From Mayfieldus profundus (GTDB taxonomy: Bacteria > Actinomycetota > Thermoleophilia > Solirubrobacterales > 70-9), in contig JBBPIM010000005.1 of the NCBI GenBank assembly GCA_038040325.1, forward strand, positions 1 through 64,000: a stretch of 64,000 nt of DNA. Reading direction: 5' to 3'. Positions 1-8,208 of this stretch are shown piece after piece. Under the pieces are notes generated by a model. That model did not search any database. It saw only the letters and a program-made list of their open reading frames with translations, and was not told the DNA's origin. The stretch's first letter is position 1; each line of letters opens with the position of its first letter. Made by a program: the position numbers and the translations under genes.

Positions 1-116
1 AGAGCCGTCGTTGCCGCCGCCAGCGCCGCCACGCAAAGCAGCGGGGGCAATCTGTGCCTAGAGCCGGTCCGCATCGGGGGCCAAGGCTATGCGGGCGGCC
101 AGATACCTTCAAGGCG

Positions 117-434
117 ATGGCCCAGATGCCGGACTCCCGCTTCAGCCTGCGCGGCCTCGACGCCGAAGGGCACGAGGCATGGCTGATCCGCGGGATCGCC
201 GCGAAGCTGTACCGCTGCCCGGGCTGCCACGGCGAGGTCGAGATCGGCGCCGAGCACGTGATCGTTCACTACGTGCGCCGGGCCGGAGGGTCGGACCATC
301 ATCACTGGCACACCCGATGCGTCGAGGAGCTGTTGCTGCCGGAGTTGCGCAACGTGCAGCGGGTGCGGGCCTCGGAGACCAGCATGGGACGGCTGCAGGC
401 GCGGGGCCGGCGCAGGCCGGGACGCAGGCGCTAG
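117..434 (+). CDS. Conserved hypothetical protein with Cys/His metal-site pattern
   Basis: A 105-residue protein if it starts at the ATG at 117 (MAQMPD). An in-frame start at 54 would add 21 residues of poor quality. The middle has a CPGC pair near residue 34, then two H-rich stretches (HYV, HHHWH) and a C, which could bind one zinc ion as in decayed HNH or zinc-ribbon folds. The tail is Arg/Gly-rich and may contact nucleic acid. Similar short proteins occur across Actinobacteria, sometimes labelled ATP/GTP-binding without support. Function is unknown; only the metal-site pattern is visible. Confidence 0.7.
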   Translation: MAQMPDSRFSLRGLDAEGHEAWLIRGIAAKLYRCPGCHGEVEIGAEHVIVHYVRRAGGSDHHHWHTRCVEELLLPELRNVQRVRASETSMGRLQARGRRRPGRRR

Positions 435-443
435 CGGACAGTC

Positions 444-554
444 CTAAGCGTGCTTGTGCTCGCGGGCCTCGGCGGGCGAGACGGTCTCGCCGGGCTCGTC
501 CCAGGTGAGGACCCAGACGAGCAGGATGATGCCGAGAATGATGAAGCCGATCAT
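444..554 (-). CDS. Small single-span membrane protein (36 aa)
   Basis: A 36-residue product starting MIGFIILGIILLVWVL, which is one hydrophobic helix followed by an acidic and His-containing tail (DEPGETVSPAEAREHKHA). The ATG at 554 is preceded by GGAAGGAG at 8 bases, one of the strongest ribosome-binding sites in the window, which supports translation. A longer frame runs through to 989 but its upstream part is out of keeping with any membrane protein and overlaps the next gene. It lies 3' of the 128-residue membrane protein on the same strand. No family recognised. Confidence 0.6.
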   Translation of the reverse strand: MIGFIILGIILLVWVLTWDEPGETVSPAEAREHKHA

Positions 555-655
555 GGAATGCGCTCCTTCCGTACTTCTATATCGGCTGATCGGCACCTTG
601 CGGCGATACCGAATCTTTGGTACGCCCTGCCCAGGTCGCACGTGGCGGGTGGGCG

Positions 656-1042
656 TCAGGCGGGAACGCGCTTGCGGCGGTGGCGCTCCACCTCGCCCCA
701 GAAGTCGCGCTCGAACCGGTCCCAGTCGAACGGGGGCCGGTCGTCGTCCCAGTCCGGGGGCGGGTCGAGGGCCACGTCGCCCCCGTGCAGCCAGTCGTCG
801 CCGGGGCGGCGGCGGATCAGCATCGCGAACGAGCTGGTCGCGACCACGACCAGCGCGTAAGCCGAGCCCTTGGCCAGCTCCGCCTGCGTCTGGTCGGCGA
901 TGAGCACTGCCGCGATAGCGCCGAGGCCCGTGATCAGCGCAGTTCCGAGCGCCAGGCGGCGCTCCTCCGGACGAGTGCCCCGCCACCATCCGCCGACGAT
1001 CATCAGCGCCGGTACCACAAAGAGAATCGGCGAATCAGACAC
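656..1042 (-). CDS. Small membrane protein with two to three N-terminal helices
   Basis: A 128-residue product from a GTG at 1042. Residues 5-20, about 30-48 and 60-76 are hydrophobic helices. The rest is a cytoplasmic tail rich in Asp, Pro and Arg (PPPDWDDDRPPFDWD, ERDFWGEVERHRRKR). TAATCT sits 8 bases before the GTG with no Shine-Dalgarno sequence, so the transcript may be leaderless. No known family recognised. The charged tail, with Trp/Phe-Asp repeats, may be a protein-interaction segment, but that is a guess. Confidence 0.65.
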   Translation of the reverse strand: MSDSPILFVVPALMIVGGWWRGTRPEERRLALGTALITGLGAIAAVLIADQTQAELAKGSAYALVVVATSSFAMLIRRRPGDDWLHGGDVALDPPPDWDDDRPPFDWDRFERDFWGEVERHRRKRVPA

Positions 1043-1060
1043 CGGTGCTCAGATTAGCGC

Positions 1061-1092
1061 GATGGGGCGCGCATGGCTCGAACCTGCAAGCT
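1061..1092 (-). repeat. Decayed tRNA-Met 3'-end copy (candidate att remnant)
   Basis: The bases match the tRNA-Met acceptor/T-arm block seen at 4239, 6166 and 11995 at roughly four of five positions, including TCGAACCTGC, but the T-stem is no longer paired and the anticodon arm is absent. It lies immediately 3' of the first paralogous secreted-protein gene, as the better copies do for the other genes. Could be chance similarity. Confidence 0.4.
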
Positions 1093-1097
1093 GGGGA

Positions 1098-2732
1098 TTA
1101 CTGCCGCTCGAACCACACATTCTGTATGGCGCCGTCAGGCGCATCCGGCCTTGACACCCTTGCCAGGAAGTCGATGCTCGCCTCTTCACCCGAGTTCCAC
1201 GGAACCCCCAGCGACGTGAGGCACTGGGTGAGGTTCACTGTGAAGGTCAAGGTATTCGTGGAGCTCGCGGGCCGATCGGTGGCGCGATCCGTGAGCCCGG
1301 GATCGGGAACCAGGGGCGGGGGCGGGCCCAGCTGTGGATCCGTGCTGGAGTAGGCGCTCTGGGGACAGGGCTTCTGCACCGTGATCCCGCCCGGCAGGGG
1401 GCCGACGTGCTGGAAGATCGTCTCGTATGTGAGGCCGCCGATGTCGATCCAGTCGCCTGTCTCCGGCGGTATGGGCCTGCGCTGGGGTCGCCAGAACGTC
1501 AGCGTCACGACCACGTCGCCGCCCGGACCGGCGACCGGGAACCCGTTGCCCTGCGTTCCCGGCCCGCCCGGTGTCGGCGGGGGACCCGGTGTCACCGGGT
1601 AGGGGACTGTCGCGGAATGCCCCGCAGTGTCGCTGTAGGAGACGAGCGCGGGCACGGTGGAAAAGACGAACTGAAGCGCGGCGGGGAATTGGCTCTCCAC
1701 GCCGCCGGTGGTCACCCGCTGGATCAGAACGTCACCGGTGCCTATCTGGGCGGTCGTGGCCCCGTGGCGAAGGAACATGGCTGGTCCGGGGCCGCCGGAC
1801 ACCGGTTGGAGGGTGCCGAAGCCGTCATTGTCGGGGTCACAACAGTCGGGGAAATACGGTGCATCGGTGGGAGGCACGCCGGGCTGGAAGACCCTGCCCG
1901 TGCCGCCCCTGGAGCAGTAGACGAGGCCCCCAAGAAGTGGCGGGGGTGGAGACGGATTGGGGCTTCCTCCGCAATCGAGCTCCGAGGAGTCCCCGGGGAT
2001 GATCTCCATGAGGAGGCTCCCGGAGCTCGGGAGAGCCGACTCGATCTGCTGGTCGGTCGAGCCCGGTGCGTTGGCATTCGCGGTGTATTCCAGCGAGAGA
2101 GGCAGCCCGGTGAAGAGGTCGAAGATCTCGTTCGCGCCCTGAGACGCGCGCGCCGCGTTCGAGCTATCGAGGATGTCGAGAATCAGGTCGCCGTCGTCGT
2201 CGATGTCGAGCGGGTCGGCGATTCCGTCGAGGTCGCGGTCGCCGGGCGCGCCGCCCTTGGTGTTCTTCGAGCGCACCCGCCCGAACTTGCCGGCGCCGAT
2301 CGGGACGCCCTTCTTGGCCCGCGCCTTGCGCGTAGCGTCGACGAACTCCTTGGCGAGCTTTTGCTTCACCTTCGCGTAGCCCTTGCGGGCCTTGACCTTC
2401 ACCTTGCCGAGCTTCGCTCCCGCCTTGACGCCGAGGAGCGCCCGCTTTCCCTTCTTCTTCTTGCCGACCACGATCGGCCCGGCGTACGTGCCGTCCTTTG
2501 CGCGCAGGTGCAGCGTCACGGCTTTGGCGGGAGGCCGGACCTTGAACTTGCGAGGCTTTGTGCGCACCGCCTTCGCCTTGCCGTTTTCAGCGAGCGCGAT
2601 CACCGTGTAGCCGCGCTTGCTGAGCTTGCCGGTGATCGGCTTCTTCGCCGCAGCGGCGGGTGCGGTCGCAACCAGCAACGCGAGGAAGACCCCGACGCAG
2701 ACCGCACAACGCGCTCGAACCCTCTTTGCCAT
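1098..2732 (-). CDS. Secreted basic/Asp-loop protein, paralogue A
   Basis: A 544-residue product from ATG 2732 (GGAGAAGAG just upstream). Residues 1-28 are a signal peptide ending AAAA. Residues 29-160 are a Lys/Arg/Gly/Ala-rich domain beginning KKPITGKLSK with the motif RAKDGTYAGPIVV. At about 165-190 comes GDRDLDGIADPLDIDDDGD, an Asp-rich loop like thrombospondin type 3 calcium repeats. A variable centre holds paired cysteines (ELDCGG, GLVYC) and a second loop DPDNDGFGT. The C-terminal third is predicted beta-rich (PALVSYSDTAG, TFWRPQRRPI, TVNLTQCL). There is no sortase signal or membrane anchor. It is the first of five paralogues here. Function unknown; an extracellular, calcium-stabilised, surface-binding role is inferred from charge and motifs. 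Confidence 0.85.
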   Translation of the reverse strand: MAKRVRARCAVCVGVFLALLVATAPAAAAKKPITGKLSKRGYTVIALAENGKAKAVRTKPRKFKVRPPAKAVTLHLRAKDGTYAGPIVVGKKKKGKRALLGVKAGAKLGKVKVKARKGYAKVKQKLAKEFVDATRKARAKKGVPIGAGKFGRVRSKNTKGGAPGDRDLDGIADPLDIDDDGDLILDILDSSNAARASQGANEIFDLFTGLPLSLEYTANANAPGSTDQQIESALPSSGSLLMEIIPGDSSELDCGGSPNPSPPPPLLGGLVYCSRGGTGRVFQPGVPPTDAPYFPDCCDPDNDGFGTLQPVSGGPGPAMFLRHGATTAQIGTGDVLIQRVTTGGVESQFPAALQFVFSTVPALVSYSDTAGHSATVPYPVTPGPPPTPGGPGTQGNGFPVAGPGGDVVVTLTFWRPQRRPIPPETGDWIDIGGLTYETIFQHVGPLPGGITVQKPCPQSAYSSTDPQLGPPPPLVPDPGLTDRATDRPASSTNTLTFTVNLTQCLTSLGVPWNSGEEASIDFLARVSRPDAPDGAIQNVWFERQ

Positions 2733-2774
2733 CTCTTCTCCCCTCGGCCGGCTCAGTGCCAACCGCCTGAATCG

Positions 2775-2803
2775 ATCCTACGCCTCCCCAGTGTGCCGAT
2801 CAA
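2775..2803 (-). promoter_or_regulatory. Promoter of paralogue A
   Basis: On the minus strand TTGATC (2803-2798) and TAGGAT (2780-2775) are separated by exactly 17 bases, giving a predicted start about 36 bases before the ATG. The -10 region lies in GGCGTAGGATCG, which recurs upstream of the other paralogues. Confidence 0.65.
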
Positions 2804-2919
2804 TCATCATTTGTCGGTAGCGGCGAGGGTCTCGCGACGCGAAGATTGAGTAGGCGCAGGGCCAGACAGCGTGTCGCCGCGAGCGGGCGCGATCGTTGCG
2901 CCCTCGCACTCAGAGGCCC

Positions 2920-3195
2920 GCCGCCTGCCAGCGCGTCCAGCGAGAGCACCTGCTTTGCCACCATCGCGGCGTTCATGCGCAGGGGGCCGAGAAGGACGGT
3001 GGTGGCGAGGCGGATCCGCTTCGTGACTGCTGCGGCCGCGGAAAGCGCGGTGATCGGCTCGTAGTTGGGATAGACGATCCGATCGATCGTCCCGAGGCTC
3101 GAAAAGCCGGCCTCGTCGGCGGCACGGGGCCAATCCGTGAGCTGCTGCCCGGTCGTCCCTGGCACGGCGTTCGGCAGTCCGATCCCGATCTCCAT
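2920..3195 (-). pseudogene. Truncated luciferase-like (F420-dependent) oxidoreductase
   Basis: The N-terminal 92 codons read as a normal luciferase-like monooxygenase of the F420-dependent class (MEIGIGLPNAVPGTTGQQL, DRIVYPNYEPI, RIRLATTVLLGP, SLDALAGG). The family is normally about 280-330 residues. Here similarity ends abruptly at the double glycine that should lead into the RFVLGLG-type loop. The remaining frame is low-complexity Arg/Ser/Pro. The ATG at 3195 still has GGAAGGAG five bases upstream. The break lies between this gene and the paralogue A promoter, so insertion of that cassette probably removed the 3' two thirds. Confidence 0.75.
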
Positions 3196-3229
3196 CCTGC
3201 TCCTTCCGGTTGGTCCTATCCTGATCCCG

Positions 3230-3667
3230 GTGGGGGTCTCCAATCTTGCCGAGCTACCAGCTTGGGCGGCTGAGCTCCTGGAAAGCGCCAGAGTCGCCCA
3301 CCTGGGTCTGCTCGACGAGGAAGGCAATCCCCGGGTGCTTCCCGTCACCTTCGCCCTCGCCGCGGGTCGGATTTGGAGCGCCGTCGACGAGAAGCCGAAG
3401 CGGGCTGCGGCGGACGAGCTGGCCCGGGTGCGATTCCTGCGCCGCGACCCGCATGTTGCGCTGACGGTGGATCGCTACTCCGATGACTGGGAAGAGCTGG
3501 CCTGGGTGCAGGTGCTGGGCGACGTGCGGGTCGTCGAAACGAGCGACGCGACCGCCGGGCTCGAGAGCCTCGTCGCGAAATACGCGCCGTACCGCAGGTC
3601 GCCGCCGCCCGGGCCGCTGCTCGAGCTGACTCCGGAGCGGTGCTTGTTCTGGCGCGCGAGCGGTTAG
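3230..3667 (+). CDS. PPOX-class F420-dependent protein, Rv0121-like
   Basis: A 145-residue split-barrel protein of the pyridoxamine-phosphate-oxidase superfamily, closest in pattern to the Rv0121 subgroup (LPAWAAELLESARVAHLGLLD, GNPRVLPVTFAL, VDEKPKR, DPHVALTVDRYSDDWEELAWVQV, YAPYRRSPPPGP). Family members bind F420 or flavin and reduce small substrates. The GTG at 3230 is favoured because TATCCT lies 7 bases upstream with no Shine-Dalgarno, which fits a leaderless message; a longer frame from 3137 adds hydrophobic but unconserved residues. It is divergent from the broken luciferase-like gene, another F420-type enzyme. Confidence 0.8.
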   Translation: MGVSNLAELPAWAAELLESARVAHLGLLDEEGNPRVLPVTFALAAGRIWSAVDEKPKRAAADELARVRFLRRDPHVALTVDRYSDDWEELAWVQVLGDVRVVETSDATAGLESLVAKYAPYRRSPPPGPLLELTPERCLFWRASG

Positions 3668-3703
3668 CGAGGCTCCCGCGCGTAGGCGCCCTGCTGGATC
3701 CCC

Positions 3704-3733
3704 TTGTATCAACTGTGGCGATCGGACTAGACT
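3704..3733 (+). promoter_or_regulatory. Promoter of the small lipoprotein gene
   Basis: TTGTAT (3704-3709) and TAGACT (3728-3733) are 18 bases apart, ahead of AGAGGGGAGAG and the lipoprotein reading frame. Confidence 0.45.
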
Positions 3734-3787
3734 GAGCGTCGACCGTTCAGAGGGGAGAGAATTATCAAGAGGATTCCGCCCACAGGA

Positions 3788-4210
3788 TTGGCGCCGGGCA
3801 TCGCGCTGTTTCTCGCGCTTGGAGCGATCGGTTGCGGCGGGGGCGACGGGGACGGAGGTGAGGGAACCGCTCCCGCCGAGGCGACGGGCGGAGACCTGAG
3901 CATCGATCCCGAGTCGGGGCCACCCGGTACAGCCATCTCTTGGAACATCTCGACTTGCGAGGCCGGCGACGACAAGGGCGTCGCCATCTACGCTTCCCCG
4001 CTCGAGGAGTACCGGTCGGGAGCCCAGGCAAAGCAGGTCATTGAGGGACCGGAGGGCAAGCAGCCGAGCGGCACGATTACCGTGCCCAAGGGAGTTTCCC
4101 CGGGCGAGTACACGATCTCCGGGTCCTGTCTTTCGCGCGAGGAGCTCGGCCAAGGCCAGGTTCAGCTCGGCGTGAAGGAAGAGACGGCCGCTTTCACGGT
4201 CACCGAGTAG
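3788..4210 (+). CDS. Small secreted lipoprotein
   Basis: About 140-148 residues. A hydrophobic stretch ending LGAIGC gives a lipobox, followed by a Gly/Asp-rich linker (GGGDGDGGEGT) and an extracellular domain with PESGPPGT, typical of Ig-like folds, and two further cysteines (STC, GSC) that could form a disulfide. The TTG at 3788 is poorly placed for translation. The frame stays open to an ATC at 3764 (or ATT at 3761) preceded at 6 bases by GGGGAG; that start would add MKRIPPTGL, a normal charged signal-peptide n-region. No named family recognised. Its 3' end abuts an att-like repeat. Confidence 0.65.
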   Translation: MAPGIALFLALGAIGCGGGDGDGGEGTAPAEATGGDLSIDPESGPPGTAISWNISTCEAGDDKGVAIYASPLEEYRSGAQAKQVIEGPEGKQPSGTITVPKGVSPGEYTISGSCLSREELGQGQVQLGVKEETAAFTVTE

Positions 4211-4238
4211 GCCTGGTCACGGTTCGGGTTTTCCGGGA

Positions 4239-4385
4239 TGGGCCGGGCAGGATTCGAACCTGCGACCGACGGATTATGAGTTAGGCGGGGAAGCGTACAA
4301 GGAGTTCGATTGCGTCTGAGGAGGCAGATCCAGTTCGATTGCGTCCAAGGAGTTCGCTGGAGTCGGGGACAAATTTCGGGACAAA
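4239..4385 (-). repeat. tRNA-Met 3' half plus 105-bp arm, copy 1
   Basis: 4239-4280 is the last 42 bases of a tRNA-Met (anticodon loop, T-arm, acceptor 3' strand, discriminator A) with no 5' half. The next 105 bases carry two copies of ACAAGGAGTTCG/CCAAGGAGTTCG-type words and end GGGGACAAATTTCGGGACAAA. The same unit recurs at 6166-6312 and 14215-14361. The T-stem is GCAGG/CCTGC, different from the intact local tRNA (GGAGG/CCTCC) but still paired. The rest of the gap to 4586 shows no gene. Confidence 0.75.
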
Positions 4386-4586
4386 GGCCTCGGCTGGCGC
4401 GCACCCGCTGCAGACCCCAGGGGGCGCTTCGAGAGTCGGGGCGACTGGATTCACTTCGCGCAAACCTGCGGGTTTCCCCTGCGCGTGTCACTCGGCATGT
4501 CACCCTCCTTCTGGACCCTCCGCAGCGGCGAACGTTGCGCCAGCGACCTTTCGGCGTCGGCGCCGGAGTTGTGCGGGCTCGTCGAG

Positions 4587-6008
4587 CTAGTTCGGTGGAA
4601 TGTTCTGATTGAGGCGAAAGAAGTTTTCGGGGTCGTAGCGGCCCTTCAATGCCTTGAGCCGGTCGTACTTCTTCGCGCCGTAGGCCTGGCGGATCCGCTC
4701 CTCGCCCTCGTCCATGAGGAAGTTGACGTAGACGCTCGAGTGATAGGGCGCGAGGGCTGACCAGAAGCTCCGGACCCACTCCCGTTCTTCGTCGTAGCCG
4801 GCGGCGGAATCTGTGGCCGAGGTGATGTTGAACGTATGGCCGGCGGAGCGGCCGTTGAAGGCCGTGTCGTCCTCGCCCACGCGCGACATCGCTCCGCCGA
4901 GATGCCATATCGGAAAGCTCGTCAGCGGGGAGCCGATCCGCATCGAATGGTTGACAGTGATGTCGATCACGTCGTCCGTCAGCTCGGCGACGTCACAGGA
5001 ACGCATGTAGTACCACCACCCATGAGGAAAGGAGGGATCAAACATCGCTTGATGCTCAAGGAACGGCTTCGGCATACAGAGGTCAAGAATCGGCGACCCG
5101 AATGACTTCAGCGGCCTTACGACCTTTTCTCCCTCGTCCAAGCGGCCCGAGTAGCAGCAGACCACCATGACCACCAGCTTGCCGTGAAGCTCCGGGGGGA
5201 CGAAGGGAAGCGCCGGCGCCTTCCGGTGAACGACGATTGTCATTAGCTCGTCAGGCGCGTCCGCGACCCAGTCGCGGTAGAAGCGCAGGACGCTTGGGGA
5301 CTTCTCGATCGGCCAGAAGATCGGCCCGGCAAGCACGATCGGGCCCACCGGGTTAAGACGGAACTCGAACTCGGTGACGATGCCGAAGTTGCCACCCCCG
5401 CCACGCACGCCCCAGAAGAGATCTGGGTTCTCCGTTTCGGTCGCCCTGGTGAACTCGCCGTCGGCCGTGACCAGATCCACGGCGAGGAGCTGGTCGATCG
5501 TCAGCCCGTGCTTGCGCATCAGCCAGCCGATTCCGCCGCCGAGCGTCAGGCCCGAGAGCCCGGTGTGGGTGACGATCCCGGCGGGGACGGCGAGCCCGAA
5601 CGACTGCGTCTCCCGGTCGAGGTCGCCAAGGAGTGCGCCCGCTTGAGCCCTTGCCGTGCGCGCCTCGGGGTCGACGCTGATCCCATTCATCAACCCCAAA
5701 TCGATGACGATGCCGCCATCGCAGACTGACTGGCCGGGAAAGCTGTGCCCTCCGCCTCGAACGGCGACTTCGAGACCGGTTTCCTTCGCAAACTTGACGG
5801 CCGCGATGACATCGGCCACATGGGCGCAGCGGGCAATCAGCGCCGGAGACCGGTCAATCGACCCGTTCCAGATTTTGCGCCCCTCGTCGTATGCCGGATC
5901 GCCCGGCCGAACGAGCTGTCCCTGGAGGGACCGCTCCAGTTCGTTTAGGGATATTTCATCGAGCTTGATTCCGCCCGCGATGGTTTCCGTCATGTCCTCC
6001 TGCGACAT
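4587..6008 (-). CDS. FAD-binding oxidoreductase, berberine-bridge-enzyme type
   Basis: 473 residues. The N-terminal PCMH-type FAD domain has RGGGHSFPGQSVCDGG, whose His is the covalent FAD attachment site in the family. GLTLGGGIGWLMRKHGLT and GVRGGGGNFGIVTEFEF follow. The C-terminal BBE segment ends YDPENFFRLNQNI. Such enzymes oxidise sugars or secondary metabolites with oxygen as acceptor; no substrate can be read. The ATG at 6008 (MSQEDM) is chosen because GATACT lies 8 bases upstream, an arrangement shared with SnoaL-type MSQE leaders elsewhere in this window. The internal ATG at 5993 has AGGAGG only two bases away. It stands alone between two att repeats and may be island cargo. Confidence 0.9.
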   Translation of the reverse strand: MSQEDMTETIAGGIKLDEISLNELERSLQGQLVRPGDPAYDEGRKIWNGSIDRSPALIARCAHVADVIAAVKFAKETGLEVAVRGGGHSFPGQSVCDGGIVIDLGLMNGISVDPEARTARAQAGALLGDLDRETQSFGLAVPAGIVTHTGLSGLTLGGGIGWLMRKHGLTIDQLLAVDLVTADGEFTRATETENPDLFWGVRGGGGNFGIVTEFEFRLNPVGPIVLAGPIFWPIEKSPSVLRFYRDWVADAPDELMTIVVHRKAPALPFVPPELHGKLVVMVVCCYSGRLDEGEKVVRPLKSFGSPILDLCMPKPFLEHQAMFDPSFPHGWWYYMRSCDVAELTDDVIDITVNHSMRIGSPLTSFPIWHLGGAMSRVGEDDTAFNGRSAGHTFNITSATDSAAGYDEEREWVRSFWSALAPYHSSVYVNFLMDEGEERIRQAYGAKKYDRLKALKGRYDPENFFRLNQNIPPN

Positions 6009-6016
6009 CGCCGTCC

Positions 6017-6022
6017 AGTATC
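6017..6022 (-). promoter_or_regulatory. -10 element (GATACT) for a leaderless start
   Basis: GATACT on the minus strand ends 8 bases before ATG 6008. The surrounding GATACTG...GCGATGTCGCAGGAG is nearly the same as the leaders at 50753-50780 and 51258-51285. Confidence 0.4.
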
Positions 6023-6165
6023 GCTGAGCGTTCCGAGCGACGGGTTTAGCTAGCGGAGATTGTCGTCGAGTCGACTGGATTCGAACCTGCCGGCGACGGC
6101 CTTGGCGTCCTCGGCTGCAACGGCTGGACACCATCTGGAAAGGTGCTGATTTCCAGGGGGTTTTA

Positions 6166-6312
6166 TGGGCCGGGCAGGATTCGAACCTGCGACCGACGGA
6201 TTATGAGATCGGCCGGGGAGCGTCCAAGGAGTTCGATCGTGCCCGAGGAGGTCTATCCAGTTCGATCCTGTCCAAGGAGTTCGTTGGAGTCGGGGACAAA
6301 TTTCGAGACAAA
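6166..6312 (-). repeat. tRNA-Met 3' half plus 105-bp arm, copy 2
   Basis: 6166-6207 is a tRNA-Met 3' half with T-stem GCAGG/CCTGC, truncated at the anticodon loop. 6208-6312 repeats the arm sequence of copies 1 and 3, with two CCAAGGAGTTCG words and the terminal ACAAATTTCGAGACAAA. It sits 87 bp 3' of paralogue B. A further T-loop-like GATTCGAACCTGC at 6078-6090 may be a still older remnant. Nothing else coding is seen between 6009 and 6399. Confidence 0.75.
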
Positions 6313-6399
6313 GTGGGGCGCTTCGTCGGTAGTGGCCTGAGGGCGCGCACCGGGCGATGCGTCCCACGGGAATCGACGCGCGCCCGGATCGGTCGCCTC

Positions 6400-8079
6400 C
6401 TACTGCAGCTCGAACGAAACGAGCTGCGAGGCGGAGCCGGGCGTGGTCGGAGCCTCGGGTTGCGGTGGCGCTGATGCCCGGAAAATGACACCCGCAGTAT
6501 CACCCGAGTTCCAGGAAACCCCCTCAAGGCACTGGGTGAGGTTCAGCGTGAAGGTGAGCTTGTTGTCGGGGTTCGCGAGCCGATCAGCGAGCGTGTCCGT
6601 CAGCCCCCCAGGACTGGGACCCGGGGACAGGGACAGGGGTTGATCGGGGGTGGCGGAATAGGCGCTCTGAGGACACTGCTTGTTTACGAAATTCGCTGCG
6701 CCCGACGGAGGGTTGAGAGACTCCACGCGCGCCGAGTAGGTGAGGCCGCCGACGTCTGTCCACGAGGTCGGAGGGTCGCTAAAGCCCGACTCGCCGTTTA
6801 TGGGCCTGCGCTGGGGTTGCCAGAACGTTAGCCCCACAACCACGTCGCCGCCCGGACCGGCCGCGACCGGGAAGCCGTTCCGCCCCGTCCCCGGCCCGCC
6901 TGGCGGGCCAGGAGGAGGTTCCCCCGCGGCGACCGGGTATCCCACCGTCCCGGAGTTTCCGGCTGTGTCGCTGTAGGAGACGAGCGCGGGGACGGTGGCG
7001 AAGACATACTGCAGTGTGTGGGAGAACGCGCCGATCTCGACACCGTTGGCGTCGTTGACCCGAGTGATCAGCACGTCACCGCTCTTTATCTCGGTGGTCG
7101 TCGCCCTATGGACGAGGCCCATGGCCCCGGCGCCGGAGGCTGGGGGAACTACCGAGGGAGGGACGAGCGTGCCAAAGCCGTCATTGTCGGGGTCACAGCA
7201 CTCGGGAAAACGCGCTCCCGGAAAAGGATCCACGAGGCTCCCGGTGCCGTTCGGACGGCAGTAGGAGAGGCCTTCGAGTTCGGAGGTTCCGGGATCGTCT
7301 CTTCCGCAGTCGAGTTCCGCGGAGCCGCCTGACGGGATCCCGATCATCAGCAGCTGCCCGCGGGAGAGAGCCGCCTCGATCTGCTGGTCGGTCGAGCCCG
7401 CGTTGGCGTTCGTGCTCTCTGGCAGGGAACGGTTCAGGGCGGAGTGTAAGAGCGCGTTGTCCAGCACCTGCTGAGACGCGCGCGCCGCGGTCGAGCGATC
7501 AAGGTTGTCGAGGATCAGGTCGCCGTCGTCGTCGATGTCAAGAGGGGCGGGAACCCCGTCGAGGTCGCGATCGCCGGGCGCACCGCCGCCCGTCTTCTTC
7601 GAGCGCACTCGGCCGAACTTGCCGGCGCCGATCGGGACTCCCTTCTTGGCCCGTGCCCTGCGCTTGGCGTCGATGAACTCCTTCGCGAGCTTGCGCTTCA
7701 CCTTGGCGTAGCCCTTGCGGGCCTTGACCTTGACCTTGCCTAGTTTGGCGCCCGCCTTGACGCCGAGGATCGCGCGCTTCCCTTTCTTCTTCTTGGCAAT
7801 CACGATCGGGCCGGCGTAGGTGCCGTCCTTGGCGCGCAGGTGCAGGGTGACGCTTTTGGCCTTGGGCTTGACCTTGAACTTCGGTTTTGCCCGAACCGCC
7901 GCGCCCTTGCCGTTCGCCCCGAGCGCGATCACCGTGTAGCCGGGCTTGCTGAGCTTGCCGGTGATCGGCTTCTTTGCGGCACCGGCCGGTGCAATGGCAA
8001 AGAACAGCAGTAAGACGGCTCCCCCAAACACACCAACACGGGCCCGAAGCCTCGTTGTCATCGCATCTCTCTTTGTCAT
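6400..8079 (-). CDS. Secreted basic/Asp-loop protein, paralogue B
   Basis: 559 residues from ATG 8079, which has AGGGAG six bases upstream; a second ATG at 8061 is also possible. Signal peptide to about residue 34 (LLLFFAIAPAGA), then the conserved basic domain (KKPITGKLSKPGYTVIAL, GKRAILGVKAGAKLGKVKV), GDRDLDGVPAPLDIDDDGD, a variable centre with ELDCG and GLSYC, DPDNDGFGT, and the beta-rich C-terminal third (PALVSYSDTAGNSGT, TFWQPQRRPI, TLNLTQCL) ending SFELQ. It is most like paralogue E in its last residues and 3' flank, where both have an att repeat about 85 bp away. Confidence 0.85.
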   Translation of the reverse strand: MTKRDAMTTRLRARVGVFGGAVLLLFFAIAPAGAAKKPITGKLSKPGYTVIALGANGKGAAVRAKPKFKVKPKAKSVTLHLRAKDGTYAGPIVIAKKKKGKRAILGVKAGAKLGKVKVKARKGYAKVKRKLAKEFIDAKRRARAKKGVPIGAGKFGRVRSKKTGGGAPGDRDLDGVPAPLDIDDDGDLILDNLDRSTAARASQQVLDNALLHSALNRSLPESTNANAGSTDQQIEAALSRGQLLMIGIPSGGSAELDCGRDDPGTSELEGLSYCRPNGTGSLVDPFPGARFPECCDPDNDGFGTLVPPSVVPPASGAGAMGLVHRATTTEIKSGDVLITRVNDANGVEIGAFSHTLQYVFATVPALVSYSDTAGNSGTVGYPVAAGEPPPGPPGGPGTGRNGFPVAAGPGGDVVVGLTFWQPQRRPINGESGFSDPPTSWTDVGGLTYSARVESLNPPSGAANFVNKQCPQSAYSATPDQPLSLSPGPSPGGLTDTLADRLANPDNKLTFTLNLTQCLEGVSWNSGDTAGVIFRASAPPQPEAPTTPGSASQLVSFELQ

Positions 8080-8122
8080 CGCATCTCCCTGGCCGGCGGG
8101 ACGACCCCGGCCGGTCGTCCCG

Positions 8123-8151
8123 ATCCTATGCCCGGCGAAGGCGAGGATCAA
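8123..8151 (-). promoter_or_regulatory. Promoter of paralogue B
   Basis: Minus-strand TTGATC (8151-8146) and TAGGAT (8128-8123) with a 17-base spacer; the -10 is followed by CGGG as GATCGGG, matching the GTAGGATCG motif of paralogue A. Confidence 0.65.
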
Positions 8152-8208
8152 CATCACTAGTGGGTAATGCCCCTACCGGCGAACTACTCAGGGCGGTAGG
8201 GTGCGCTA

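Noticed and set aside
1407..2849. 480-codon plus-strand frame opposite paralogue A
   Set aside because: Antisense to a gene with signal peptide, promoter and four paralogues; corresponding antisense frames are not conserved as proteins.
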